DNA from: Deinococcus malanensis
Lineage (GTDB): Bacteria > Deinococcota > Deinococci > Deinococcales > Deinococcaceae
Direction: 5' to 3'
DNA: 64,000 nucleotides
Assembly (NCBI RefSeq): GCF_014647655.1
Contig: NZ_BMPP01000009.1
Span: 62,001-126,000, forward strand
Below, piece by piece: positions 12,908-22,553 of the stretch. The notes below the pieces were generated by a model, which worked only from the letters and a program-made list of their open reading frames with translations, ran no database searches and was not told the DNA's origin. Position numbers and translations under genes: made by a program. Numbering within the stretch: position 1 is the first letter of the stretch; every line of letters begins with the position of its first letter.

Positions 12908-13777
12908 TTACTTGACGAGTTGCGGGTGAATGATGCGGGCCAGTCCACGCAGGGCCTCGGCCAGTCGGGGTCCGGGACGGCCCAGCATGGTGTTCAGGGC
13001 AGCCGGAATCTCCACGACCCGCCCGGTCCTGACTGCAGCGATGCTGTTCCAGCCCGGACGCTTGCCCAGGTCCTTCAGGCCAGTCCCCAGGATCAGCTGC
13101 GGGTTTTGCTTCACGATAAATTCCGGGTCCACCTTGGGAAAGTCGCCCATGCTGGCCGGAATGATGTTGCGCGCGCCAGCCTTGGTCAGCAGCACGCCCA
13201 TAAACGAGTTGGGACCCACACTGTAGGGGGTGGGGTCAATTTCCAGGTAGGTGGTGGGCTTGCGCACGGCATTCTTCGTCAGGATCTCTACCCGGGCGAT
13301 ATCACGCCTCATCTGCGTGACCAGCGCCTTGGCTGCCGCCTCTCGGTTGACGATCCGGCCCAGGGTCAGGGTCTTGCTGAACACTTCCTCGTAGGTTTCG
13401 GGGTTCACAGCAACCACTGTGATTCCGGCCTGGGTCAGCGGACCTTCCAGCTTGCCGTACTTGCTGACCACCACCAGGTCCGGCTTGAGCGCCACGATGG
13501 CCTCAATGTTCGGGTCGTACAGGCCGCCCACCTTGGGCAGTCGGGTGACCTGCTGCGGGTAGTCGCTGAAGGTGTCCACGCCTACCAGGCGGTTGCACAC
13601 CCCAAGCGCGCACAGCGTTTCGGTGGTGCTGGGCAGCACGCTCACGATGCGCATGGGCTCGGCCCCGATGGTGACCTTGCGGTTCAGGTCGTCAGTCAGG
13701 GTCAGGGGGTACCGGGTGGCGGCCGCCTGGGACGACAGGGCGAGGCCACTCAGGGTCAGGATCAGCACTTTATTCAT
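12908..13777 (-). CDS. btuF: Cobalamin-binding periplasmic protein of the ABC transporter
   Basis: The 289-aa product has a signal peptide (MNKVLILTLSGLALSSQAAA) and the class III binding-protein fold typical of BtuF/FhuD: IVSVLPSTTETLCALG, VGVDTFSDYP, VGGLYDPNIEAIVALKPDLVVV. It captures the corrinoid and passes it to BtuC. The start has CTGGAGG upstream. It is first in the operon, right behind the riboswitch terminator. The riboswitch sets the ligand call, since the fold alone would also fit a siderophore protein. Confidence 0.88.
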   Translation of the reverse strand: MNKVLILTLSGLALSSQAAATRYPLTLTDDLNRKVTIGAEPMRIVSVLPSTTETLCALGVCNRLVGVDTFSDYPQQVTRLPKVGGLYDPNIEAIVALKPDLVVVSKYGKLEGPLTQAGITVVAVNPETYEEVFSKTLTLGRIVNREAAAKALVTQMRRDIARVEILTKNAVRKPTTYLEIDPTPYSVGPNSFMGVLLTKAGARNIIPASMGDFPKVDPEFIVKQNPQLILGTGLKDLGKRPGWNSIAAVRTGRVVEIPAALNTMLGRPGPRLAEALRGLARIIHPQLVK

Positions 13778-13809
13778 GGGGGTCCTCCAGAAGGGAAGGC
13801 CGCCCGCAG

Positions 13810-13835
13810 AAAAAACCGCCCCGGATCGGGGGCGG
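13810..13835 (-). terminator. Intrinsic terminator of the cobalamin riboswitch
   Basis: Read on the minus strand, CCGCCCCCGATCCGGGGCGG (13835-13816) folds into a 7-bp GC stem and is followed by six Ts (13815-13810), 33 bp before the btuF start. It ends the riboswitch leader and gives a transcription-stop expression platform. Confidence 0.8.
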
Positions 13836-14070
13836 AACTTATGGACGCGTCCGGGCCGCGCATGAAGCGGCGGGGGCGGTCCCTCCTTCCGCGGGAGGTT
13901 AAGCCACGTGCCCGCCGGGAGACCCACACAGGCCACACCCGAAAGACACGAACGACGCCGGTGTTCGGACTCTGCGCCAGCCCGAAGTGGCCAGCGTTTA
14001 CCGTTGCGCGACAGTGCAGGAATGGACCCGCTGGGTCTTCACCCGCTTCCCCGGGCATCCGTCACCCCCG
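13810..14070 (-). promoter_or_regulatory. Cobalamin (AdoCbl-type) riboswitch upstream of btuFCD
   Basis: Read on the minus strand, the leader has GGTGAAGACCC (about 14042-14032), the core CTGTCGCGCAACGGTAAACGC (split: CTGTCGCGCAAC, then GGTAAACGC; about 14014-13994) and the B12 box AGTCCGAACACCGGC (about 13972-13958). These are the conserved blocks of cobalamin riboswitches. A terminator lies just before btuF. A TATACT box (14076-14071) at its upstream edge is a plausible -10. Known logic: bound B12 favours termination and lowers uptake. Confidence 0.88.
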
Positions 14071-14093
14071 AGTATACCCCTTGCCTGCAATTC

Positions 14094-14732
14094 TCAGACC
14101 GGACGGGCCAACTCCGCGAGCACGGTGCCCAGTTCCCGCGTGACGGCCTTGATGCCGCCCTTGGGCGAAATGGGCGACCCGAAGCGGATCACCCAGCGTT
14201 TGCCGCTCCGGCTGATTCCAGCGGGCAGGATCGGGGCGCGGCCCTTGGCGGCAATCAGGGCGACGCCGCCGTGCAGTTCGCCGCCACTGCCGCCGCGTGT
14301 GCCTTCCGGAAAAATGCCCACTGTGCCGTTGGCCGCCAGGATGCGCAGCGCGGTGCGGATGGCCTGCACGTCGTTGCTGCTGCGGTCCACTGGGAAGCTG
14401 CCCCCGGCGCGGATAATGGCCCCGATAACCGGCAGAAACAGTTCCTGCTTGGCCATGAACTGCACGAACCGTCCTGGCGGCAGCGCACGCGCGACCAGAA
14501 AGGGGTCCAGCGCCGAACGGTGGTTGGAGGCGATGACCAGGGGTGTACCGGGGGGCGGCACATGCTCGGTGCCGTGCACTTCCAGATGCATGCCGCTGAG
14601 CAGCACCGGCAGATTCATAACCCCCACGACCAGCCGGTAAACGGCAGGATTGATAGGAGGTGGCCCTTCGGTGCGCGGTGGGGTCCCTGGCACGGCGGGA
14701 ACAGGGCTGCCGGGACGGTCGGCGTCACTCAT
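14094..14732 (-). CDS. plsC: 1-acyl-sn-glycerol-3-phosphate acyltransferase family protein
   Basis: The 212-aa product has acyltransferase block I NHRSALDP (HX4D: H71, D76) and block III FPEGTR (141-146), with a hydrophobic N-terminal helix (about 31-48). PlsC adds the second acyl chain to make phosphatidate at the inner membrane. Related acyltransferases with other acceptors share these motifs, so the exact acceptor is not proven. A TATTCT box lies 6 bases before the ATG. The gene ends just upstream of the cobalamin riboswitch. Confidence 0.85.
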   Translation of the reverse strand: MSDADRPGSPVPAVPGTPPRTEGPPPINPAVYRLVVGVMNLPVLLSGMHLEVHGTEHVPPPGTPLVIASNHRSALDPFLVARALPPGRFVQFMAKQELFLPVIGAIIRAGGSFPVDRSSNDVQAIRTALRILAANGTVGIFPEGTRGGSGGELHGGVALIAAKGRAPILPAGISRSGKRWVIRFGSPISPKGGIKAVTRELGTVLAELARPV

Positions 14733-14738
14733 GCGGTC

Positions 14739-14744
14739 AGAATA
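14739..14744 (-). promoter_or_regulatory. Leaderless -10 box TATTCT for plsC
   Basis: TATTCT on the minus strand, with a 6-base spacer (GACCGC) before the ATG at 14732. Confidence 0.6.
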
Positions 14745-14793
14745 CGCGCCCGATCAGGAAGACATGCGGCAGACCACTCTGCTTCGTACTTTT

Positions 14794-15045
14794 TCAGTAC
14801 AGGTCATCGTCAGCTTCATCCTCGTCCGCTTCCGGGTCTTCCGCTGAGCCCGAATGGTCCCGGACCTCGGCCCACTCGCCAGCCAGCACCGCCCGGACGG
14901 CCTCGATGCGGTCACGGCATACCGCGTAGGCCTCCCGGGCTTCCTCCAGCAGCGGCAGCACGCGGTCCAGGTCCGCCTCGCCGGTCTCCAGTTCTGCCGC
15001 GATCCGGGACAGGGTCGCGTACGCCTCGCGGTAGGGCCCTTTCAT
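14794..15045 (-). CDS. xseB: Exodeoxyribonuclease VII small subunit
   Basis: The 83-aa product has the XseB helical pattern YATLSRIAAELETGEADLDR (residues about 8-27) and ends with an acidic tail (AEDPEADEDEADDD). XseB binds XseA to form the single-strand exonuclease VII. xseA is not adjacent. The ATG at 15045 is preferred over the in-frame ATG at 15054 because TAGCAT lies exactly 7 bases before it and would overlap the other start. Confidence 0.85.
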   Translation of the reverse strand: MKGPYREAYATLSRIAAELETGEADLDRVLPLLEEAREAYAVCRDRIEAVRAVLAGEWAEVRDHSGSAEDPEADEDEADDDLY

Positions 15046-15052
15046 GGCAGTC

Positions 15053-15058
15053 ATGCTA
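15053..15058 (-). promoter_or_regulatory. Leaderless -10 box TAGCAT for xseB
   Basis: TAGCAT on the minus strand, with a 7-base spacer before the ATG at 15045. It lies 6 bp from the divergent TAGGCT box. Confidence 0.55.
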
Positions 15059-15064
15059 GAGCGT

Positions 15065-15070
15065 TAGGCT
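15065..15070 (+). promoter_or_regulatory. Leaderless -10 box TAGGCT
   Basis: TAGGCT followed by GGGCC and the GTG start at 15076. Confidence 0.6.
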
Positions 15071-15075
15071 GGGCC

Positions 15076-15765
15076 GTGTCTGCCCTGCCGCTCACCCCTG
15101 AGGAAACGCCGCCCACCCGGCACTTCGACCTGACAGCCCTGAAGGCCGCCGACCGCTACAAGCTGCTGATCTCCACGGTGGTGCCGCGCCCGATTGCCTG
15201 GGTAGGCACGCTGGGAGCCGACGGACACGTGAATCTGGCGCCCTATTCCTTTTTCGGTCTGATGGGATCAGACCCGCCGGTGGTGGCCTTTGCGCCCGGA
15301 GACCGCCCCGAGGGAGGACCCAAGGACACCGCGCGCAACATCGGCGCCGGCGGTGAATTCACGGTTAACCTCGTCAGCGCCGCCCAGGCCGGGCTGATGA
15401 ACGCCACGGCCACGGATTTTCCGCCCGGCATGGACGAGACCCGGGCGCTGGGCATACAGCTCGAAAGCGGCGTGCAGGTGCGGGTTCCCAGGGTTCGGGG
15501 CGCACCTGCCGCCCTGGAATGCCGTGAGGTCCAGACGGTGCTGATCGGCCGCACCCGCATCATCCTGGGAGAGGTGCTGGGGCTGACGCTGCGGTCGGAC
15601 GCTGTGCAGGACGCCGCGCGCTTTTATGTGGATACGGCGGCGCTGGACTTGGTGGGCCGCATGGGCGGACGCGGCACCTACGCCCACACCCGCGACACGT
15701 TCCAGATCGACCGGGTCTCCTACGCGGCGTGGCAGGCCGCGCAGGAAGGGATGCCGGAAGACTGA
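15076..15765 (+). CDS. Flavin reductase-like (split-barrel FMN-binding) protein
   Basis: The 229-aa product belongs to the DIM6/NTAB flavin reductase-like family, with STVVPRPIAWVGTLGADGHVNLAPYS in two segments (residues about 33-58), NIGAGGEFTVNLVS, and a C-terminal GGRGTYAHTRDTFQIDR. Such proteins bind FMN in a split barrel and reduce flavins or related substrates; the substrate is unknown. The GTG start is supported by the TAGGCT box five bases before it and by divergent xseB. Confidence 0.82.
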   Translation: MSALPLTPEETPPTRHFDLTALKAADRYKLLISTVVPRPIAWVGTLGADGHVNLAPYSFFGLMGSDPPVVAFAPGDRPEGGPKDTARNIGAGGEFTVNLVSAAQAGLMNATATDFPPGMDETRALGIQLESGVQVRVPRVRGAPAALECREVQTVLIGRTRIILGEVLGLTLRSDAVQDAARFYVDTAALDLVGRMGGRGTYAHTRDTFQIDRVSYAAWQAAQEGMPED

Positions 15766-15818
15766 AGCAGACAGGGCGGCCCGTCGCTGCCCCTTATGCG
15801 GGCATGGGGGCCAGCCCT

Positions 15819-18065
15819 TCACTTCCGCACAGCAGAGCGGTGCCCTGCACCTGCTGCGAACTTCAGCGGCGCGTCGAGCCCGATCCACAGGAACTCGCTG
15901 ACGTCCCTGACCTCGCGTCCCCTCCCACCCGTGGCCGGGAAATTGTTGTCGTTGGCCACCAGGATGGTCCGGGCGTCCAGCACCAGCAGGTTCTCGATGG
16001 TCACGTAGGGAAAGGAGAACACGCCGCCGGTGGTGCTTGGGGCCAGCTTCTGGGGGTCGCGGAGGTTCATCAGGTCCGCGATCAGGGTCTTTTTGAAGGT
16101 GCCGTCCGGGTTCTTCTCGCGCAGGTTGAACAGATAGACCCGCTTGTGTTTCGCCGCCTCGCCGCTGGCATTGTCCCGCTCCAGCACCAGATATTCGTGG
16201 TCGTTGACGGGTGCGAGGTCGCCGATGGCCTCCCCGGCCGGTTCCAGCGCATAGCGGCCGGCCAGGGTCCACTGGCGGCGGCCCAGGTCAAAGCGCATCA
16301 GCCGCAGCTGACCGGGCAGGTCCCCCGCGACGGTCTTTTCCAGCAGAGCGTACAGGCCCTGTCCATCGGGGCTGAGGTTCAGGCCCTCGAAGCCGCCGCT
16401 GCCGGGCAGGTTCGCGGCGCCGCTGCTCACACCCTGCGCATAGGCATGATGCTGGGGGCTGCGGACCTCGGGGACCGTGTACTGACCCACCACCCGGGCA
16501 CCAGTGGCGGGAAAGTCGGTAAAAAAGCCGTCTACGCCAGCACGCAGCGCCTGACGCATCTCGGCCTCCGGGTCATTCTGATAGTCCGGCAGCAGGTAGG
16601 TCGGCTCGTTGCGGAAGGTCCAGGGGTGCACCAGCAGCCCGGCATCGTGCGCCCGCGACACGAAGTCGGTGGTGCGCCCCTGGTCATCGATGATCCAGCG
16701 CTTATACGGGCCGACTCCTGCCGCGTACCCTGCGATCTCCTTCAGGGCCACGTCGGAGGTCAGGGCGCCGTAGGTGCGTTTGTCGCCTGCGGCTGTCCAG
16801 TCGTAGGGAGCCTCGTCGGGGCTACTGATCAGCTGCACCAGCGGCAGGTTTACCCCGGCAGCCGGCATGATCCGGGTCCTGAGCTCCTTCAGGTTGCCCA
16901 CCTCGAACGACTGGATAAATACCCGCGCCGGGTCGGTGAAGTTCTCCTTTTTGAGGGTATCGATCAGCAGCTGGCTGATGTTCATTCCGGCAGCCTGGGT
17001 GACGAAGGTGGGGTGCTTGGTCTCGGGATAGAGGCCCACCTTGCGGCCGGTGCGCGCCTCGACGTCGCGGACCAGCGCGATGATCTCCGCCAGCGTGGGA
17101 ATCTCGAAGCGGCCGTCATAGGCCCGGCCCCGCAGCTGCGGCAGGCGCTCCACGGCGCGCAGCGTCTTGAGTTCAGCCAGGGTGAAATCCTCGGCCCAGT
17201 AGCCGTACACGTCCTTGCCGTCGAGCTTCTTGACGCGCGCCCGGTCCTTGAATTCAGGCCGCGTGGCGACGTCGGCGGTGGCCTCCGTCACCCTGCCGTC
17301 TGCCGACAGCACCGCGATCACCGGTTCGTGGCGGGCGACCAGCACGCCGTCTCTGGTGACCACCAGGTCCGGCTCGATAAAGTCTGCGCCGGCCTCAATG
17401 GCGATCCGGTAGGCTTCCAGGGTGTGCTCGGGGCGGGTGCCGGAGCTGCCCCGGTGGGCGACCACCACGGGACTTTGCCCGCGCAGGGTGGGCAGGCCGG
17501 CAAGATTGGGGGTGCCGATGGGCGCTTCAAGCAGCCGGCCATCCGCCGAGAAGTGCAGCAGGTAGGGCCCGAACTCGTCGCCCACCCACAGGGTCCCGTC
17601 CGGCGCAATGGCAAAGCCCTCCACGTCGAAGTCGGCGCCGGTCAGCCGCCGCTCGGGGCTGGCCTCGTTCACGATCTGCCACGGCACCTTGCGGTCGGGA
17701 TCGCGCAGTTCGATAAAGCTGCCCACGCTGACCTGTCCGGCCCGCCTGGCAGTGGTGGCTGGTGTCAGGGCCACACGGTGCAGCCGCAACAGATAGTCGG
17801 CCGAATTGTTCCGGGCGCCGAAGCCGTTGTCACTCAGGAACAGGAAGCCCTGACCCGAGGGGTCCCGCTGCACACCAGAAAAGCCCTGCACCGGCTGCGA
17901 CGGAAAGCGGGCTTCCCCGCGCAGCCCGGCGTTCCAGGCGCCACTGGCCGGTCCGGCCGCGAAGGTGTCGGCTTTCAGTTCGGCATATCCCACCAGGGTC
18001 GCCGCCTGCGCGGAGCTCAGGGCCAGGGCCAGCAGGGCCGTTAGACGCACACATGTGAGTTTCAT
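15819..18065 (-). CDS. Secreted phytase-like esterase with inserted glycerophosphodiester phosphodiesterase domain
   Basis: The 748-aa protein has a signal peptide (about 1-21) and two nested domains. Residues about 25-198 and 535-735 resemble the 'esterase-like activity of phytase' beta-propeller (FSGVQRDPSGQGFLFLSDNG, DVEGFAIAPDGTLWVGDEFGPYLL and, at the far end, VNDHEYLVLERDN, VLDARTILVANDNNFP). Between them, residues about 199-526 form a complete GDPD barrel: HRG (H204, R205), E213, E231/D233, H246, and GVDGFFTDFP at its end. GDPD cleaves glycerophosphodiesters; the propeller may act on phosphate esters. Export suggests phosphate or lipid scavenging. GGGAGG abuts the ATG. Confidence 0.85.
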   Translation of the reverse strand: MKLTCVRLTALLALALSSAQAATLVGYAELKADTFAAGPASGAWNAGLRGEARFPSQPVQGFSGVQRDPSGQGFLFLSDNGFGARNNSADYLLRLHRVALTPATTARRAGQVSVGSFIELRDPDRKVPWQIVNEASPERRLTGADFDVEGFAIAPDGTLWVGDEFGPYLLHFSADGRLLEAPIGTPNLAGLPTLRGQSPVVVAHRGSSGTRPEHTLEAYRIAIEAGADFIEPDLVVTRDGVLVARHEPVIAVLSADGRVTEATADVATRPEFKDRARVKKLDGKDVYGYWAEDFTLAELKTLRAVERLPQLRGRAYDGRFEIPTLAEIIALVRDVEARTGRKVGLYPETKHPTFVTQAAGMNISQLLIDTLKKENFTDPARVFIQSFEVGNLKELRTRIMPAAGVNLPLVQLISSPDEAPYDWTAAGDKRTYGALTSDVALKEIAGYAAGVGPYKRWIIDDQGRTTDFVSRAHDAGLLVHPWTFRNEPTYLLPDYQNDPEAEMRQALRAGVDGFFTDFPATGARVVGQYTVPEVRSPQHHAYAQGVSSGAANLPGSGGFEGLNLSPDGQGLYALLEKTVAGDLPGQLRLMRFDLGRRQWTLAGRYALEPAGEAIGDLAPVNDHEYLVLERDNASGEAAKHKRVYLFNLREKNPDGTFKKTLIADLMNLRDPQKLAPSTTGGVFSFPYVTIENLLVLDARTILVANDNNFPATGGRGREVRDVSEFLWIGLDAPLKFAAGAGHRSAVRK

Positions 18066-18153
18066 CCTCCCGACTCTGGGCGGGGGACGTCAGGCGCATG
18101 TGCGGCCCAGGTCAGCGGCAGGTCAGGAGTAGCCGCACTGGCGCCTTAGCAGA

Positions 18154-18188
18154 TTTCCCGGAAGCCTGAGAGAGGCAGCCCCGGGAAA
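18154..18188 (-). terminator. Hairpin downstream of the M42 peptidase gene
   Basis: TTTCCCGG (18154-18161) pairs with CCGGGAAA (18181-18188), with an inner GCCT/AGGC stem. There is no clear T-run, so it is a terminator or processing hairpin. Confidence 0.5.
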
Positions 18189-18221
18189 ACCCCTGGCCTG
18201 CTGCGTCCTGCGCCCACTCGT

Positions 18222-19271
<1,050 letters not shown>

Positions 19272-19278
19272 AACAGCG

Positions 19279-19284
19279 ATGATA
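19279..19284 (-). promoter_or_regulatory. Leaderless -10 box TATCAT for the M42 gene
   Basis: TATCAT on the minus strand, with a 7-base spacer before the ATG at 19271. Confidence 0.6.
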
Positions 19285-19360
19285 CGGGTTGTGCCCGCCA
19301 GCGCGGCCGCACTTTCAGGACGCGGCCACCGCCACCTCCGGCCATGCAAGGATGGCCCGT

Positions 19361-20182
19361 ATGTCAGGCCGAACCATCGTCATTACCGGCGCCAGCGACG
19401 GCATCGGTGCGCAGGCAGCGCGCCAGCTGGTCCGCAGCGGGGAACACGTCGTGCTGGTTGGACGGTCGCCTCAAAAGACCCGGGTACTGGCTGCCGAGCT
19501 GAGGGCGCCCTACCATCTGGCGGATTTCACGCGGCTGGACGATGTTCGCGCCCTCGCTGCGTCTTTGGAGACCTACGGGCGCATCGACATCCTGATGAAC
19601 AATGCCGGAGGCGTGATGGGACCACGCGAAACCACCCCCGACGGCCTTGAAAAGACGCTGCAGGTCAATCATCTGGCCCCATTTCTGCTGACGAACCTGC
19701 TGCTGGACCGGCGGAGCGCCGACCGCCGCGTGGTGCTCAACACCTCCAGCGCCGCGAACCGGCTGTTTTCCAGGCTGGACCTGACGGACCTGGAACTTAC
19801 CCGGGGCTACAACCCCAACCGGGCCTACGGCAACGCCAAACTGGCCAACATCCTGTTTACCCGTGAATTGCACCGGCGCTATCACGCCCAGGGGCTCAGC
19901 ACGGCGGCCTTTCACCCCGGCGCCGTGGCCACCAATTTCGCCAGTGAATCGTCCAGCCTGATGCGCCTGATCTACCGCACGCCGCTGCGCCGCCTCCTGC
20001 TGATCACGCCGGAGCAGGGCACCGACACGATGCTGTGGCTGGCCAATGGCACACCGGGGGTGGACTGGCAGTCGGGCCAGTATTACGACCGCCGCAAGGT
20101 CGGCGCGGTGCACCCCATCGCCGATAACCCTGTGCTGGCCCAGATGCTGTGGGACCAGAGTGCCCAGATGGTGGGGCTGTAA
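19361..20182 (+). CDS. Short-chain dehydrogenase/reductase (retinol dehydrogenase-like)
   Basis: The 273-aa product has the Rossmann motif TGASDGIG, NNAGG, the active-site STS region (NTSSAAN) and YGNAKLAN (YxxxK), followed by FHPGAVATNF. It resembles the RDH/WW-oxidoreductase-like SDR group; substrate unknown. The ATG at 19361 has AAGGA upstream. An in-frame ATG at 19352 would add three residues. It is divergent from the M42 gene. Confidence 0.82.
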   Translation: MSGRTIVITGASDGIGAQAARQLVRSGEHVVLVGRSPQKTRVLAAELRAPYHLADFTRLDDVRALAASLETYGRIDILMNNAGGVMGPRETTPDGLEKTLQVNHLAPFLLTNLLLDRRSADRRVVLNTSSAANRLFSRLDLTDLELTRGYNPNRAYGNAKLANILFTRELHRRYHAQGLSTAAFHPGAVATNFASESSSLMRLIYRTPLRRLLLITPEQGTDTMLWLANGTPGVDWQSGQYYDRRKVGAVHPIADNPVLAQMLWDQSAQMVGL

Positions 20183-20245
20183 GCGGGACCCAACCCCAGC
20201 CATGCTCTTCTTCCCCTGGCCCCCCACCATCAGGCAAGATGAAGC

Positions 20246-20695
20246 ATGAGCGACGTCATCCTGCACCCGCCTGAAGGCGGTGAAAGCTTTATGGCGGCTG
20301 GAACGCTGATCCTCATCAAACTTCGCAGCGAGGCGACAGGTGGAAGGTATTCGGTCACGGAGTACCACCTTCCACCGGACTTTTCGGGGCCGCCCCCTCA
20401 TGTCCACTCCGTGTTTGAGCACGCCTGGCAGGTGCTGGAAGGATCCATTCAGGTCCAGGTCGGCGCAGTGGTTCAGCAGCTTCCAGCAGGAAGTTTTGTC
20501 TTCGTGCCTGCCCGAACGCCCCATACGTTCAGCAACCCCGGCTCACAGCCGGCCCGCCTGCTCGCTGTGGATTCTCCCGGGGGACTTGAGGAGTACTACA
20601 CCGAACTCGCGCGGGCATTTCCTCCAGGCACGCCCCTTGACCGAAGCGTGGTGGCAGAGATTCAGAAGCGTTTCGACACCCACCCCGCGACATAA
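20246..20695 (+). CDS. Cupin domain protein (first of three)
   Basis: The 149-aa product has the cupin metal motif PPHVHSVFEHAWQVLEG (H52, H54, E58) and the second-motif histidine in RTPHTFSNPG (H93), with a single beta-barrel. It resembles quercetinase-type cupins, but the substrate cannot be told. It begins a run of three related cupin genes in the same direction. It has no strong ribosome site. Confidence 0.82.
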   Translation: MSDVILHPPEGGESFMAAGTLILIKLRSEATGGRYSVTEYHLPPDFSGPPPHVHSVFEHAWQVLEGSIQVQVGAVVQQLPAGSFVFVPARTPHTFSNPGSQPARLLAVDSPGGLEEYYTELARAFPPGTPLDRSVVAEIQKRFDTHPAT

Positions 20696-20741
20696 CCCGG
20701 GCCGCCAGGCAACGACGGCCACATTCAAAGGAGGGCACCCG

Positions 20742-21293
20742 ATGGCGCATGAACCTGACAGGGAAACCCAGCCGGCTCACAGCGAGCATGCCTCACCAGC
20801 ACCCCGGATCGTCGGCCCGGCAGACGGCCATTTTGTCGATCTCGGTGCGCTTGGCGTCCGGTTCATGGTGTGGGGCCACGAGTCCGGCGGCGGCTTTTCG
20901 CTGGTCGAGCATCCGATTCCCCCGCGTACCCTGGCGGCCCCGCTGCACCGCCACTCCAACGAGGATGAGTACAGCTACGTGCTTGAGGGCCGCATGGGCG
21001 CACTTCTGGGCGATCAGGTGGTGTACGCGCAGCGCGGCGACCTGGTGTTCAAGCCCCGGCACCAGTGGCACACCTTCTGGAATGCCGGGGACGAGCCCTG
21101 CCGGGTTCTGGAGATCATCTCGCCCGGCGGATTCGAGCAGGCGTTTGCCGATATGGGCGCTGACCCAGACAGTTTCGTTGGTGACGGCGCGCCGGCCATG
21201 GACGTCCGGTACGGACTTGAGGTCGATTACGACAGTGTCGCCCGGATGTGCAGGGAATACGACCTGGTCTTCCCCATGGATCAGGAGGCGTAA
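20742..21293 (+). CDS. Cupin domain protein (second of three)
   Basis: The 183-aa product has a longer N-terminus than its neighbours, then HRHSNEDEYSYVLEG (H69, H71, E76) and the second-motif histidine in HQWHTFWNAG (H110). The C-terminal SPGGFEQAFADMGADP closely parallels the ends of the other two cupins. AAAGGAGGG lies before the ATG. It follows the first cupin by 46 bp and is probably co-transcribed. Confidence 0.83.
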   Translation: MAHEPDRETQPAHSEHASPAPRIVGPADGHFVDLGALGVRFMVWGHESGGGFSLVEHPIPPRTLAAPLHRHSNEDEYSYVLEGRMGALLGDQVVYAQRGDLVFKPRHQWHTFWNAGDEPCRVLEIISPGGFEQAFADMGADPDSFVGDGAPAMDVRYGLEVDYDSVARMCREYDLVFPMDQEA

Positions 21294-21504
21294 CAGGGCC
21301 CGGTCCGAAAGGCCGCTGTGCAGCGGAGGATCGGCTGCCTCTCCCGGCGAAGGTCACCAATCCTGCCCCGACTGGAATATGTCCTGAAAGCCGCAGCAGA
21401 ACCCGGACGACACCCACGAACGCGCGCAGCACAGGAGCCTGACCAATGAACAGGACAACCAGCGCGCTACCCACAGAGCCCCCGACGAAGGCCGGAAACT
21501 CTGG

Positions 21505-21939
21505 GTGGCCGACGAACTGATGACTTTCAAGGCCACGGCCGAACAGACCGGTGGCCTCTATGCCCTGACAGATTCCGTGGTTCCACCCGGCGGTGGGTCA
21601 CCTCCGCACATTCACCACCGCGAAGACGAGGCGTTCCGGGTGCTGGAAGGCAGGCTGGACATCCGGGTGGGCGAGCAGCGGTTTACCGTGGAGGTCGGAT
21701 CGTTTGTCCATCTACCCAGGGACGTGATTCATTCCCACATCGATGTCGGGACTGAACCGGCCCGCTTCCTGACATGGATTGTGCCTGCGGGTCTGGAGCG
21801 GTTCTTTAAAGAGGTCGGGACCCCAGGAACAGACGTGTCTTCCCCTCCGCCATTTGACGAGGACGCCATAAATCGGCTCCTGGGGGTTGCCCCCGGGTAC
21901 GGGATAGGAGTCCCGACAGTCCCGGACGATGACCTCTGA
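21505..21939 (+). CDS. Cupin domain protein (third of three)
   Basis: The 144-aa product has PPHIHHREDEAFRVLEG (H35, H37, E42) and VIHSHIDVG (H76/H78), then IVPAGLERFFKEVG. The GTG at 21505 is the only standard start, yet codons upstream in the same frame (EGRKLW) look like real cupin sequence, as if the true start were lost. An ATG at 21446 is in another frame and stops after 24 codons. A small indel near the 5' end is possible. Confidence 0.7.
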   Translation: MADELMTFKATAEQTGGLYALTDSVVPPGGGSPPHIHHREDEAFRVLEGRLDIRVGEQRFTVEVGSFVHLPRDVIHSHIDVGTEPARFLTWIVPAGLERFFKEVGTPGTDVSSPPPFDEDAINRLLGVAPGYGIGVPTVPDDDL

Positions 21940-22122
21940 CAGCCGCAGCACCTGCGTGAAAGTGGTCACAGGGCCCACTGGAAGGGAGCCCCAGGCCGCC
22001 GGTTCAGTCCTGGTGAGGAACTGGGACGACACATCGGGCAGAACGGAGCTGCCTTGTGTCTTCAGAGCCGTACACCCGGCCCGGCTCCTGGCGTCAACCG
22101 TGGTCCTGTGCAGCAAACCCGT

Positions 22123-22128
22123 TACCCT
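22123..22128 (+). promoter_or_regulatory. Leaderless -10 box TACCCT
   Basis: TACCCT with a 6-base spacer (GCCGGC) before the ATG at 22135. Confidence 0.55.
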
Positions 22129-22134
22129 GCCGGC

Positions 22135-22503
<369 letters not shown>

Positions 22504-22508
22504 AAATT

Positions 22509-22543
22509 GAGGGGAGGGCAGGCTTATGGCCTGCCCTCCCCTC
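22509..22543. terminator. Bidirectional 15-bp terminator hairpin
   Basis: GAGGGGAGGGCAGGC (22509-22523) and GCCTGCCCTCCCCTC (22529-22543) form a perfect stem with a 5-nt loop between converging genes. Confidence 0.75.
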
Positions 22544-22553
22544 TCGGCGCCGT

